Of a stretch of 64,000 nt of DNA, positions 10,317 to 19,737 are shown one piece after another. The stretch is from Planctomycetaceae bacterium (GTDB lineage: Bacteria; Planctomycetota; Planctomycetia; Planctomycetales; Planctomycetaceae). Made by a program: the position numbers and the translations under genes. Under the pieces are notes generated by a model. That model made no database searches and had not been told where the DNA came from. It worked only from the letters and a program-made list of their open reading frames with translations. Within the stretch, counting starts at the first letter, position 1. Each line of letters opens with the position of its first letter. Where the stretch lies: assembly GCA_947476295.1 (NCBI GenBank), contig CANJQC010000003.1, positions 35,273 through 99,272 on the forward strand, in the 5' to 3' direction.

Positions 10317-11351
10317 ATGGATCGCGAACGTCAAACATTCGAACTGCTTCAACTGCTCGGTGACGACGTAGCTGAAGTCGTTTTGTCGCGACTTCAGCCT
10401 GAACGAGCGGCCATGCTTCGTTCCGGAATGCAGTCGGACAAGACACGTCGTTCGACAATTGGGAGACAACGCGCAGTGCTCGACGATTTTGACTGCTTTT
10501 TTCAGTTCGCACTCAAGTCATTGCCCAAAGAGTCACGCGAAGACATCGAGATTACGAATTCAGACTTTGGTTCAAGCTCAGCCTCTGTCGCTGAATCATC
10601 AGATGTGTCTCCGGATACAGATCCCGGTGACGACGCTGACAACTCAACATCCGCGACTTCAGAGCAATCTCCAGCGGCAGCACCTAAGCTCACCGGAATT
10701 CCGCTGCTGGATCTGCAGACTCTAAGCGTGCATCAGCTTGCATTGGCCCTGTCCTCCGAGCAGCCGCGAACGTGTGCGATACTGATGAGCAATCTTCCGG
10801 CGAAACTAGCGGGCGATATCCTGAGTTTGCTCAAGGCGGAAAATCAAAATCTGGTTATGAGGGAACTGACGAAAGAACAACACGCTCCGGAAGTTCTGAT
10901 CGAACGCATCGCCAAGGCAACGTTCGTGCGAGCCCGTCAGTTGCCAGCCGATCCTCCGGACACGCGAGATCATGCGGACCGTGTAGCCGAAGTACTGCGA
11001 AGTGTCCCAAAAGCAGGCCGTCGGAATATGCTGGCCGTGATTGAAGAACAAGATCCGGACCTGGCCAAGTCGTTGCTGACGCGTATCTATCGTTTCGACG
11101 ACATAGCAACGCTAAAAAAGACAGTTATTCAGCGGGTTTTGGGCGAAATTGACAGCGCCAATCTGACGACAGCGCTGTACGGAGCAGAGCAGGAAATCAC
11201 GGATGCTGTCTTTGCGAATCTGTCGAAGCGAGCACGCCAGACAATCGAAGAAGAAATGCAGTTCATGTCAAACATGACCGAGTCGCGGATTCAACAGGCA
11301 CGCGATTCCATCGCAGAAATCATTGCAAAGATCGATATGGAAAGTGAATGA
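10317..11351 (+). CDS. fliG: Flagellar motor switch protein FliG-like
   Basis: LALALSSEQPRTCAILMSNLPAKLAGDIL, VAEVLRSVPKAGRRNMLAVIEEQDPDLAKSLLTRIYRFDDI; position after fliF. Confidence 0.85.
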   Translation: MDRERQTFELLQLLGDDVAEVVLSRLQPERAAMLRSGMQSDKTRRSTIGRQRAVLDDFDCFFQFALKSLPKESREDIEITNSDFGSSSASVAESSDVSPDTDPGDDADNSTSATSEQSPAAAPKLTGIPLLDLQTLSVHQLALALSSEQPRTCAILMSNLPAKLAGDILSLLKAENQNLVMRELTKEQHAPEVLIERIAKATFVRARQLPADPPDTRDHADRVAEVLRSVPKAGRRNMLAVIEEQDPDLAKSLLTRIYRFDDIATLKKTVIQRVLGEIDSANLTTALYGAEQEITDAVFANLSKRARQTIEEEMQFMSNMTESRIQQARDSIAEIIAKIDMESE

Positions 11352-11403
11352 CGGTGAGCGAAATCGCGATAGCCGCCGGTAACTGTTCTTGAAAACGCAG
11401 CAG

Positions 11404-11424
11404 AACACCGGCGCTTGGTGCCAT
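11404..11424. repeat. Short REP-like element copy 1 (AACACCGGCGCTTGGTGCCAT)
   Basis: 17/21 identical to 13581..13601; both sit about 25 nt upstream of a flagellar gene start. Confidence 0.5.
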
Positions 11425-11449
11425 ACAGCTCACAGGACCATCTAGAATC

Positions 11450-12280
11450 ATGTCCACACTTCGAATTAAACTCAATCGCTCACCTCGCACGATCACCGTG
11501 GGTAACAGGACGGTGTCTGTTCCACGCATTTCGTGCGCTCAGCGCTCGCCGGAGCTGAACGCAGCGGCTGCACCCGCTGCAAAAGCATCCCACGGCAGTT
11601 CACCGGCGCCACGGCCAAAGTCCGCTTCTGTCGCCACCGTGATCACAAACCCTGTCGATCGATCTATGACTCCGTTGTCAAAATCCAACGCCGTGCCTGT
11701 GCTTTCAAACTCGGCGCATGAAGTCGTGACGGCGGAAGAAGTCGGTCTGGGTGGGATTGATCCTGATGAAATCAGTCGACTGCAACAACTGCTCGGCGAT
11801 GCTTCGGAAGCCGTCCTTGAGTTACAGACACAGCATCGGCAATCGCTTGGTGAAATGCAGGAAGTCGCCGTCGAACTTGCCACCGCCGCCGCGTCATGGT
11901 TGGTGGGCGTTGCTCTTGATCGAGACCTGTTTGCTGTCGATGATCTGATTCTGAAGGCGCTCGAACATCTGGAGCTGAATCAGTCTGTCAAGGTACGGCT
12001 GAACCCGGCAGACCATGACCTGTTATACACATTGCTTAGAGATCCCGTCAGCCAGAAGCAGTTGGATCAGTTGTTGTGTTTGAAGGACGAATCAATTTCG
12101 CGCGGTTCTGTTCGAGTGGAATCCGGACGGCGAATTCTGTTGACAGAGATGGACTCGCGGCTGGAAAAAATCCGCCGGACATGGATGGAGAAACTTGATG
12201 ACTCTCAGATTGAACGTCGCGGAGATGGCTCAGGTACCCGGACATTGCGCCGCTTTCCGGAACGTCGGGAAACTGCGTAG
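11450..12280 (+). CDS. fliH: Flagellar assembly protein FliH-like
   Basis: Position between fliG and fliI; FliH-like C-terminal region (AAASWLVGVALDRDLFAVDDLILKALEHLELNQSVKVRLNPADHDLL). Confidence 0.8.
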   Translation: MSTLRIKLNRSPRTITVGNRTVSVPRISCAQRSPELNAAAAPAAKASHGSSPAPRPKSASVATVITNPVDRSMTPLSKSNAVPVLSNSAHEVVTAEEVGLGGIDPDEISRLQQLLGDASEAVLELQTQHRQSLGEMQEVAVELATAAASWLVGVALDRDLFAVDDLILKALEHLELNQSVKVRLNPADHDLLYTLLRDPVSQKQLDQLLCLKDESISRGSVRVESGRRILLTEMDSRLEKIRRTWMEKLDDSQIERRGDGSGTRTLRRFPERRETA

Positions 12281-13517
12281 CGTTCGCGGATTGATGCGAG
12301 CGGACATGCAAGCGTTCGTTGGGGAAACCTGCTCTATTGGCCTCCAGAACGGCGACCAATTGATGGCGGAGGTGGTTGGTTTTGACGAAACCGAATCGCA
12401 ACTGATGTGTTTTGACAGCACAGCTGGACTGCATCCCGGTCTCGAAATCACAGGTACCGGCTACAGCCGCGCTGTACCAGTTGGCAATGGTCTTTTAGGG
12501 CGAGTCATTGATGGTATCGGCCGACCGATCGACGGACGTGGTCCACTGCGCGTTCGACGATGGCGACCTGAGTCCGCCAAGGTACCCGATGCAATGCAGC
12601 GTACACGCATCACCGAACCGCTTGTTACCGGTCAGCGCGTGATTGACGGTTTACTCACGATTGGTCGGGGGCAGCGCGTTGGTCTGTTTGCTGGCAGCGG
12701 TGTCGGCAAAAGTACGCTCATGGGTGAGATCGCCAAGAGCGCAGAATCGGACGTGAACGTCATTGCAATGGTCGGCGAACGTGGACGTGAAGTGCGACCC
12801 TTCATTGAAGATTGCCTCGGCGATCTGGGCCTTGCACGATCTGTCGTCGTCGTGGCGACGTCCGATCAGACGCCATTGATGCGAATTAAGGCGGTTCTCA
12901 CGGCGGCGACCATCGCGGAAGAATTCCGTGATCAGGGAGCCCATGTGTTGTTCTTTCTTGACAGTCTCACACGACTGGCAATGGCACAGCGAGAATTGGG
13001 GCTGTTGCTGGGAGAACCTCCGGGATCGCGTGGTTATCCACCCTCCGTGCAATCGTTACTTGCGAGCGTACTTGAACGGCTGGGGTGCGGTGAGGTTGGA
13101 GCTATAACTGGACTCATTACGGTTCTGGTCGATGGTGACGATATGGACGAACCAATCACCGATGCTGCACGTGGAATTCTCGATGGTCACATTGTCCTGA
13201 GCAGAAAACTTGCCGCTCAGGGCCATTATCCTGCTGTTGATGTGCTGCCCAGCGTCAGCCGAGTCTTCCGGGAAGTCACAACTGAAGAACATCAAAAGAA
13301 CGCCACCAAGCTTCGCTCGTTGCTGGCCACACATGCGGAGATCGCCGACCTCATTCAGATCGGAGCTTACAAAGCTGGAACTTCGCAGCAGGTGGATCGT
13401 GCTGTCCAGATTATTCCTGCCGCAAAGCGATTCCTGCAACAGAGCGTTAATCAGAAAACTGGATGGCAGGAGACTCAGGCACAATTGAAAACCCTTGCCG
13501 CAGCCTGGCCTTGGTAA
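12195..13517 (+). CDS. fliI: Flagellum-specific ATP synthase FliI
   Basis: Walker A GLFAGSGVGKSTLMGEIAK, GERGREVRPFIEDCLG, LLGEPPGSRGYPPSVQSLLASVLERLG. Confidence 0.95.
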   Translation: MMTLRLNVAEMAQVPGHCAAFRNVGKLRSVRGLMRADMQAFVGETCSIGLQNGDQLMAEVVGFDETESQLMCFDSTAGLHPGLEITGTGYSRAVPVGNGLLGRVIDGIGRPIDGRGPLRVRRWRPESAKVPDAMQRTRITEPLVTGQRVIDGLLTIGRGQRVGLFAGSGVGKSTLMGEIAKSAESDVNVIAMVGERGREVRPFIEDCLGDLGLARSVVVVATSDQTPLMRIKAVLTAATIAEEFRDQGAHVLFFLDSLTRLAMAQRELGLLLGEPPGSRGYPPSVQSLLASVLERLGCGEVGAITGLITVLVDGDDMDEPITDAARGILDGHIVLSRKLAAQGHYPAVDVLPSVSRVFREVTTEEHQKNATKLRSLLATHAEIADLIQIGAYKAGTSQQVDRAVQIIPAAKRFLQQSVNQKTGWQETQAQLKTLAAAWPW

Positions 13518-13580
13518 GCGAATGTGCGGCACGGCGCTATCCCCCCGGTATCTGTTCAATCAAATACGGCGACACAGCAA

Positions 13581-13601
13581 AACACCGGTGGCTGGCGCCA
13601 T
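13581..13601. repeat. Short REP-like element copy 2 (AACACCGGTGGCTGGCGCCAT)
   Basis: Matches 11404..11424 at 17/21 positions; upstream of fliJ. Confidence 0.5.
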
Positions 13602-13627
13602 TCCGTTCATCTACAGACACATTTCCA

Positions 13628-14089
13628 ATGAAACGATTTATATCACGATACGAACGAATTCGCCACTTGAGGGCGCAGCAGGAAGACGCCTGCCGCGCTG
13701 CCGCTGCAGCATGCAACGCGGAACGAACGGTTGCGGAAGAACATCGGAACGCGGTACGACAATGGCTGAATACAGTTCACCGCAACGCGGCACGCGATCT
13801 GGCAAATGGCCTGAGCGGCGGGGTTCTCGTTTCAATGACCAGCATGATGGAATACGGTGGACAAAAATTGCAGAGCGCTAAAGAAGCTCTGAACACGGCT
13901 GAAGAAAATCTGCGGTTAGCTCTGCAACAGCACAGTCAGGCTCGAGCCGAATTGAAGATCATGGAAGAAGTCATCCATCGGGAACAAACAGAACATCGAC
14001 GGGAACAACTGAAACGCGAAGAAATTCAAATGCAGGAGCAGGCATCGCAGGCTTACTACCGGATGCAGGAAATCAGGAGTGAACAATGA
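13628..14089 (+). CDS. fliJ: Flagellar export protein FliJ-like
   Basis: MKRFISRYERIRHLRAQQEDACRAA coiled-coil protein directly after fliI; start at 13628. Confidence 0.75.
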   Translation: MKRFISRYERIRHLRAQQEDACRAAAAACNAERTVAEEHRNAVRQWLNTVHRNAARDLANGLSGGVLVSMTSMMEYGGQKLQSAKEALNTAEENLRLALQQHSQARAELKIMEEVIHREQTEHRREQLKREEIQMQEQASQAYYRMQEIRSEQ

Positions 14090-15273
14090 AGAAAATTCTT
14101 GGCCTCGTGCTGTACGCTGCGGTGATGTTCGGTGTGACTGCCGGACTTGGCATGTTCATGATGAAGAAGAATGCACCGCATGGAAGTGATCTTGCGGAGA
14201 ATGGTGCAGAGCATATCGACTCGGAGCGTGATGCCGCCGGACACTCCACTGGCGATTCGACTGATAGCGAATCCGGGACAACTCATGTTCAGACCGTTGA
14301 TGCTTCGTCGTCGCATAGTGGTGGCCATGCCACGGTGGCAGACTCGCATGCTCAGACAGGAGGTCACAGCGATCTGCAGCTTCCCGTCGCCATTCGAAGC
14401 TCGCCAATGAGCGTTGAAGAGATCGTCCGCATGGGATTAAGCCTGAAGTCGCGGGATGAGTCCCTCCGACAGCGAGAATCGTCACTGAAAGATGCAGAAT
14501 CTCAGCACCGTCTGATTCATGCGGACGTGGAAGGCGCTCAGCAGGAAGTAGAAAACCTGCTGGCTCAGGCAAACGATCAACGCGCGGCAATCGAGGAATT
14601 GGTCGCGCGGATGAATACTCAGAAAGAAGCGGTGAGCAATGAACGGCTGGCAATCGTCAGCGAAAAGCAACAGCTACACGCTGATCGCGAAAAGCTGGAC
14701 ATCGACCGCGGGCAACTGGAGGCTCAGAAAATCGCGTTGGCTGAGAACGAAACCGAACTGCAGCTCAAACGCCGCGAACTGGACAACGACCGGCAGCAGT
14801 TTGATAACGACCGCACCAAAATTACGGTCGATGGCGACAAACTCGTCAAGGATCGTGATAAATGGGTGATGGAAGTTGAACGCATGAACCTTGAGAAACA
14901 GGAGCTTGCTGCAGAGAAGGAACGAATCCGGGTCGAACGCGCAACGCTGGAGCAGGAAAAACGACTTCTGGCCAGTACGCCCGGTGCGGCTGCACTGCCG
15001 TCACAAAAGAAGCCACTTGATGCGGCATCCGCGAAGCAGAATCTCAAAGAACTCATAGAGATGTTTGAAGGCATGAGTCCCGAAACAGCCGCCAGCACAA
15101 TCAAAGCGCTTTCTACCGATGGTAAAACCGACATGGTGGTCGATGTTCTTGTACAGTTGGACGAGCGTAAAGCCTCCGCCATTCTCGAAGCCATCGCTGA
15201 TGAGAATCTTGTGAGCGAGTTCCTTATAAAGATCAATAGTCGCCACAGTCAACCCAAGGCGGCGAAGAAATAG
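14086..15273 (+). CDS. MotE/FlbB-like flagellar coiled-coil protein
   Basis: N-terminal TM, long coiled coil, C-terminal MgtE-N-like region (LKELIEMFEGMSPETAASTIKALSTDGKTDMVVDVLVQLDERKASAILEAI); overlaps fliJ by ATGA. Confidence 0.7.
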   Translation: MKKILGLVLYAAVMFGVTAGLGMFMMKKNAPHGSDLAENGAEHIDSERDAAGHSTGDSTDSESGTTHVQTVDASSSHSGGHATVADSHAQTGGHSDLQLPVAIRSSPMSVEEIVRMGLSLKSRDESLRQRESSLKDAESQHRLIHADVEGAQQEVENLLAQANDQRAAIEELVARMNTQKEAVSNERLAIVSEKQQLHADREKLDIDRGQLEAQKIALAENETELQLKRRELDNDRQQFDNDRTKITVDGDKLVKDRDKWVMEVERMNLEKQELAAEKERIRVERATLEQEKRLLASTPGAAALPSQKKPLDAASAKQNLKELIEMFEGMSPETAASTIKALSTDGKTDMVVDVLVQLDERKASAILEAIADENLVSEFLIKINSRHSQPKAAKK

Positions 15274-15289
15274 CGCAGCACGCACGATG

Positions 15290-15345
15290 GGCAAAAGGCA
15301 TGCGTCCTATACGACCTCCAGCCCCCATATCGCTTTCCTTTTGCC
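15290..15345. repeat. Inverted repeat in the fliQ leader
   Basis: GGCAAAAGG (15290..15298) and CCTTTTGCC (15337..15345), perfect 9-bp arms. Confidence 0.55.
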
Positions 15346-15375
15346 AGCAGCCCACATCCGATTGGATCAAATCGC

Positions 15376-15645
15376 ATGGACACACTCAACGTTGTCGAAA
15401 TCGGTCAGGATTTCCTGCTCACAGCCATGTGGCTTTCCGGGCCCGCGATTGCCGTCAGTCTCGTCGTCGGTTTGATGATCAGTTTGGCGCAAACGGTGAC
15501 CAGCGTCCAGGAGCAAACGCTTTCGTTTGCTCCCCGCATCGTCGCTGTCGGCGCGGTGATGCTGCTGACATTGCCATGGATGCTGCAGCAGTCGTCCGCG
15601 TTTACCATGCGCATGATGGAACGATTGCTGCAGGTGACGCAATGA
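15376..15645 (+). CDS. fliQ: Flagellar export protein FliQ
   Basis: 89 aa, two TM helices; VGLMISLAQTVTSVQEQTLSFAPRIVAV. Confidence 0.93.
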   Translation: MDTLNVVEIGQDFLLTAMWLSGPAIAVSLVVGLMISLAQTVTSVQEQTLSFAPRIVAVGAVMLLTLPWMLQQSSAFTMRMMERLLQVTQ

Positions 15646-16427
15646 TCGATGCAGGCAACTCAATTACCGCGGCGATGGTCTTGGCATCATTGCTGATCTT
15701 TTTTCGAGTCAGTGCGTTCATCGTTTTTCTGCCGCCCTTGAACGGTCAGGGAGTCCCGGCTACGGTCAAGATCGGACTGTCCGTGGCGATCACTTTCCTG
15801 CTGGCAAATCGCTATGCCCCCGTATTAGCGTTGTCGCTGGATATGCCTGCCAATGGTGCCGGTGCATGGCTGGAACTTGCGTTTCTGGGGATTCGAGAGA
15901 CGGCGTTGGGCGCCGGTCTGGCATGGCTGTTCAGCCTGTGTCTGGTTCCCGTGCGAATCGCTGGGGCCTGGATTGCTCAGGAAATGGGCCTGACACTTGG
16001 TGGACTTTCTTCGCCGATGGACCAACAGCCCAGCAATGTGATCTCAACAATGCTGGAAGCATTCAGCATCATTATGTTTTTCGTGCTGGACCTGCATCAT
16101 ATCATGCTCTATTCCCTTGGTCAGTCGTTTGCCATTCGTCCGGCGGCTGGTGCTTGGTCCATGCCCTCGTGGGAAACCGTCGTCTGGAGCGTGACGCACG
16201 CCGTGGACGATGGATTTCTGATTGTCGCCCCGATTGGGATCTTACTTTTCGTCGTGGCCCTCACGATCCTGATCACAATGCGCACGGCGCCACAGTTTAA
16301 TTTCATGTCTTACGGGATGACGCTGCGACTGGCTGCGGGTCTCGGCGGGTTGATCATGTTCCTGCCGGAAGTCTGCGGAGCTATCCAGCAACTGCTGTAT
16401 CGCGCTGGTCAGGGAGTCACAAGCTGA
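15642..16427 (+). CDS. fliR: Flagellar export protein FliR
   Basis: MIDAGNSITAAMVLASLLIFFRVSAFIVFLPPL...; ATGA overlap with the fliQ stop. The longer ORF 15300..16427 reads through fliQ out of frame. Confidence 0.9.
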   Translation: MIDAGNSITAAMVLASLLIFFRVSAFIVFLPPLNGQGVPATVKIGLSVAITFLLANRYAPVLALSLDMPANGAGAWLELAFLGIRETALGAGLAWLFSLCLVPVRIAGAWIAQEMGLTLGGLSSPMDQQPSNVISTMLEAFSIIMFFVLDLHHIMLYSLGQSFAIRPAAGAWSMPSWETVVWSVTHAVDDGFLIVAPIGILLFVVALTILITMRTAPQFNFMSYGMTLRLAAGLGGLIMFLPEVCGAIQQLLYRAGQGVTS

Positions 16428-16428
16428 A

Positions 16429-17502
16429 ATGGCAGATATCGAACATCATGGTACCGAAGCACCAACACCACGGCGACGTGAGCAGGCACGCGAAGATGGC
16501 CAGGTTGTCCTCAGTACAGATCTGACGGCCGCCGTCGCACTGTTGACCGGCTGCGCGATTCTCCTCTGGACCGGCAGCACGCTCGGCGCTCGCCTGATGA
16601 ATGGATTTCGTGAGTGGATGACGGATGTTCCCGGCTCAGAATGGAATGAATGGAACGTGACGCTGGGGGCTCGCTGGATGTCCGCAGAATTGGCGGGAAT
16701 CTGTGGCTTTTTTGTACTGGCGATCCTGTCGATCGGCCTTGCGTTTGGATTTGCGCAGGTCGGATTCATAATTTCGTTCAAACCTCTGGCGCTCAAGTGG
16801 GATCGGCTGATCCCTGAAAATCCATTTTCAAAACTAATCTCGATGGACTCGGGTATCAAGGGCATTCTGAACGCAATGAAGGTCACGCTCCTGCTGGGCA
16901 TTTCGATACTGATGATATGGCTGCGACGCGGTGAATTGTCGGTTCGCAATTTCGGATCAATCGATGCGGTCGCTGCGTACGCTTGGAAACTCGGACTTAT
17001 GATTTGCATGGCAATGGCCGGAGTTTCCGTCGGACTGGCCCTCGCGGACTATCTAATCAAGTGGTTCCGCCAGGAGCAGAAGCTCAAAATGACTCGGGAA
17101 GAAATCAAACAGGAACAGAAAGACGATAGCGGCGATCCTCACGTCAAAGCAGCGGTTCGGAGAAAGCAAAGAGAGGCCAGAAAGCAACAGTCGGTGAAGG
17201 ATGTGCCAAAGGCCGATTTGATTTTGACGAACCCTACGCACCTTGCGATCGCGATTCAGTACCAGCCCGGAAAAATGCGTGCTCCAAAGATCGTGGCCAA
17301 AGGCGCAGGAGTCTTTGCACAGAATATCATTCGGATCGCAAAGGAAAACAAGATTCCCGTCATGGAACGCAAACCACTGGCGCGCGCGCTGTTCAGGATC
17401 GTCGATGTCGGTCAAGAAATCCCGTTCGAATTCTTCCGCGCGATCGCTGAGATCCTTGCACAGATTTACAAAGCAAAAAATGGGGCCGGGACTCGTGTCT
17501 GA
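16429..17502 (+). CDS. flhB: Flagellar export apparatus protein FlhB
   Basis: TEAPTPRRREQAREDGQV, and autocleavage-region motif LILTNPTHLAIAIQY (NPTH). Confidence 0.95.
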   Translation: MADIEHHGTEAPTPRRREQAREDGQVVLSTDLTAAVALLTGCAILLWTGSTLGARLMNGFREWMTDVPGSEWNEWNVTLGARWMSAELAGICGFFVLAILSIGLAFGFAQVGFIISFKPLALKWDRLIPENPFSKLISMDSGIKGILNAMKVTLLLGISILMIWLRRGELSVRNFGSIDAVAAYAWKLGLMICMAMAGVSVGLALADYLIKWFRQEQKLKMTREEIKQEQKDDSGDPHVKAAVRRKQREARKQQSVKDVPKADLILTNPTHLAIAIQYQPGKMRAPKIVAKGAGVFAQNIIRIAKENKIPVMERKPLARALFRIVDVGQEIPFEFFRAIAEILAQIYKAKNGAGTRV

Positions 17503-17558
17503 TTTGATTATTTGAAATTTGAGATCTGAAATTGGTCATTTAAAATCCGGGGGACTTT

Positions 17559-18341
17559 ATGGATGTCGCAACTATTCTTGGTCTGGTGACCGGACTGGTC
17601 ATGGTCGGCTCGGCGATGTGGTATGGTGGTGATGCACTGCCGTTTATTCATGCGCCGTCTATGCTGATCACATTCGGAGGAACGCTCGCTGCTGTGCTTA
17701 TTCACTTTCCGGCGCATCGTGCTCGAAACGCCTTTGCTGTGGCACGCAATTGCTTTGTGTCATCGCTTCCGGAACCGACGGAAGTGCTGGAACAGTTTCG
17801 ACACTTCGCCACGATCGTTCGACGCGGTGGGTTGTTGGCGTTAGAACCAATCGCTGAGCAACAATCGGATCCGTTTCTGAGAACCGGACTCGAACTCACC
17901 GCCAGCGGCTGCGATCCGGAAACACTCGCTGCTGCGCTTCAGCGTGAAACACAGGCGATTGCCCAGCGACATGCCTCCGGTCGCCAACTTTTTGAAGTGA
18001 TGGCTTCTGCGGCGCCTGCCTGGGGCATGATCGGCACACTCATCGGACTCACGCAGATGCTCAGTCATCTGACCGATCCGAAGCAAATCGGTTCCGGCCT
18101 CGCCTTGGCGCTGCTGACCACACTTTACGGCGCGTTGTTTTCTCATCTGTTCTGTATTCCGCTTGCTGGAAAACTGGAATCACGGCATACCGAAGAAACG
18201 ATGATTCGTGACATCATGCTGGAAGGTTTTCTGGCACTTCAGGAAGAACATTCCCCCGGTTTAATCGAAGAGCGTCTTCGCGCATGGATCCCACCTCAAC
18301 ATCGATCTGAGGTGCTGTCTGAACGCGCAAAGGCGGCGTAG
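17559..18341 (+). CDS. motA: Motility protein MotA
   Basis: LGLVTGLVMVGSAM, PSMLITFGGTLAAVLIHFP, AAPAWGMIGTLIGLTQML, LTTLYGALFSHLFCIPLAGKLE. Confidence 0.92.
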   Translation: MDVATILGLVTGLVMVGSAMWYGGDALPFIHAPSMLITFGGTLAAVLIHFPAHRARNAFAVARNCFVSSLPEPTEVLEQFRHFATIVRRGGLLALEPIAEQQSDPFLRTGLELTASGCDPETLAAALQRETQAIAQRHASGRQLFEVMASAAPAWGMIGTLIGLTQMLSHLTDPKQIGSGLALALLTTLYGALFSHLFCIPLAGKLESRHTEETMIRDIMLEGFLALQEEHSPGLIEERLRAWIPPQHRSEVLSERAKAA

Positions 18342-18348
18342 TGTCCCC

Positions 18349-18894
18349 ATGAAAATAATGATTACACCTCAGCGTGGGCAATCACTCTACGCCGCAGGAT
18401 GGCAGTATGTGGGTTCGGGGATTGTTGTCGCTTTGATGTTTGTCATCATTGCGTCTGCAGCCATGTTTCGCGAGCAACGTGCGGCGGGCGCGTCAGGAAT
18501 CATGTCACGCGAAGGCCAGTTCTTCGACGACGGGTTGAACGATTTGAGGGCGGGCAAGAATCGTGCGATCAGCCATTCTGTACGGCTGGCGCTTCCAATG
18601 CAGCAGCTACGCGATGCCGAGGGACGATTGACCTCGAACGGCGAATCGTTCTTTCTGCTTCTGGCTCGTCGAATGAAATCGCTTTCATTCAGCGTCATGC
18701 TCACCACAAATTCAATCGCCGATGCGAAATTCGCAACCATCATCGCAGCCCGCATGATGCGTGAGGTTTCCCTGGAATCAACGCAGCTCAAAATCAGTAT
18801 TGAAGGCCGTATGGCCAGCGTTGACGCGCAGAGTGATTCGCTCTTGACCGTTACGATTGCCCAGCATGAAACTGTCGATGGAGATACAGAATGA
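18349..18894 (+). CDS. Single-TM protein in the MotB position, possibly a degenerate MotB/OmpA-like protein
   Basis: Follows motA by 7 nt; one N-terminal TM; C-terminus has an OmpA-like layout (LSFSVMLTTNSIADAKFATIIAARMMRE...LKISIEGR...LLTVTI) without clear peptidoglycan-binding signature. Confidence 0.5.
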   Translation: MKIMITPQRGQSLYAAGWQYVGSGIVVALMFVIIASAAMFREQRAAGASGIMSREGQFFDDGLNDLRAGKNRAISHSVRLALPMQQLRDAEGRLTSNGESFFLLLARRMKSLSFSVMLTTNSIADAKFATIIAARMMREVSLESTQLKISIEGRMASVDAQSDSLLTVTIAQHETVDGDTE

Positions 18895-19607
18895 AGTCGC
18901 CTGGCTCTGGCATTCATAAACCAACGACGCTGACAATGCTGAGTGGACTTGCGACAATCGTTGCTGCGACTTTAGCACTTGGCTCAATGGCGCAGGATCG
19001 GTCAGGACAGTCGACAGCGATGGTGTCGAAGTCGTTTCGTACGGAACTGGGTGCCAACGATCATGAATTCGAGTTGATTCCGCTGGTCAACGATAATTCA
19101 AGAGACGTCGATGTTGCGAAACCGCATTTGCCGGGGCGTCTTGTCATGTCGTTTGGTCAAGTGAAGGACAATGTCGATCCTGCGAGGGAATTTGCAAGCC
19201 TGTTGCCAGAACTGGAACGGATTGCGGGGCGTTGTACTGCAGACGCACCGGTTCGGGAAGTTCGTATTGATGTCTTTTATAAAGATCCCGAATCCGTCAC
19301 TTCGCTGGTCGAACAAGCATGTCAACAGGCATGTCATACGTCGGAGGACAGGGAATCGTTGTTATTGCGCGAGGGAGTGCATGTGGAGATTCAGACATGG
19401 GCGGCATCACCGACGCAGGCGGCATGGATCGATGCTGTCCGTGAAGCCAGCCGTCTGCGTGATGGCTTGAATGCGGAGTTTTCGCAAGCAAATTCGCCGC
19501 AGTTCTTGATTTCATCATCAGCCGCCCTTTGGCCGTATGCCGACCGAATGCGCCCGGCAATGACAATCGTTTTTGGGTTTCCGATTGCGGAACAGACGGT
19601 TTTCTAA
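18891..19607 (+). CDS. Hypothetical protein with one N-terminal TM, second gene in the MotB position
   Basis: ATGA overlap with the upstream gene; no family recognised. Confidence 0.55.
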   Translation: MKSPGSGIHKPTTLTMLSGLATIVAATLALGSMAQDRSGQSTAMVSKSFRTELGANDHEFELIPLVNDNSRDVDVAKPHLPGRLVMSFGQVKDNVDPAREFASLLPELERIAGRCTADAPVREVRIDVFYKDPESVTSLVEQACQQACHTSEDRESLLLREGVHVEIQTWAASPTQAAWIDAVREASRLRDGLNAEFSQANSPQFLISSSAALWPYADRMRPAMTIVFGFPIAEQTVF

Positions 19608-19737
19608 AAAATTGTTTTTGTGACTTCGATAATCAACGAATTGGAGGCTGGGACGGCGGTTGATACACCGCCCCGGCCCGCCAGCACTGACATCGGTTAC
19701 GGTGAGCCAGCGCTCCCGTTGCTTCGCTTGTCTCACT

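Noticed and set aside
15300-15641. N-terminal extension of the fliR ORF
   Set aside because: Overlaps fliQ in another frame; the FliR-like sequence starts at 15642 with an ATGA junction.
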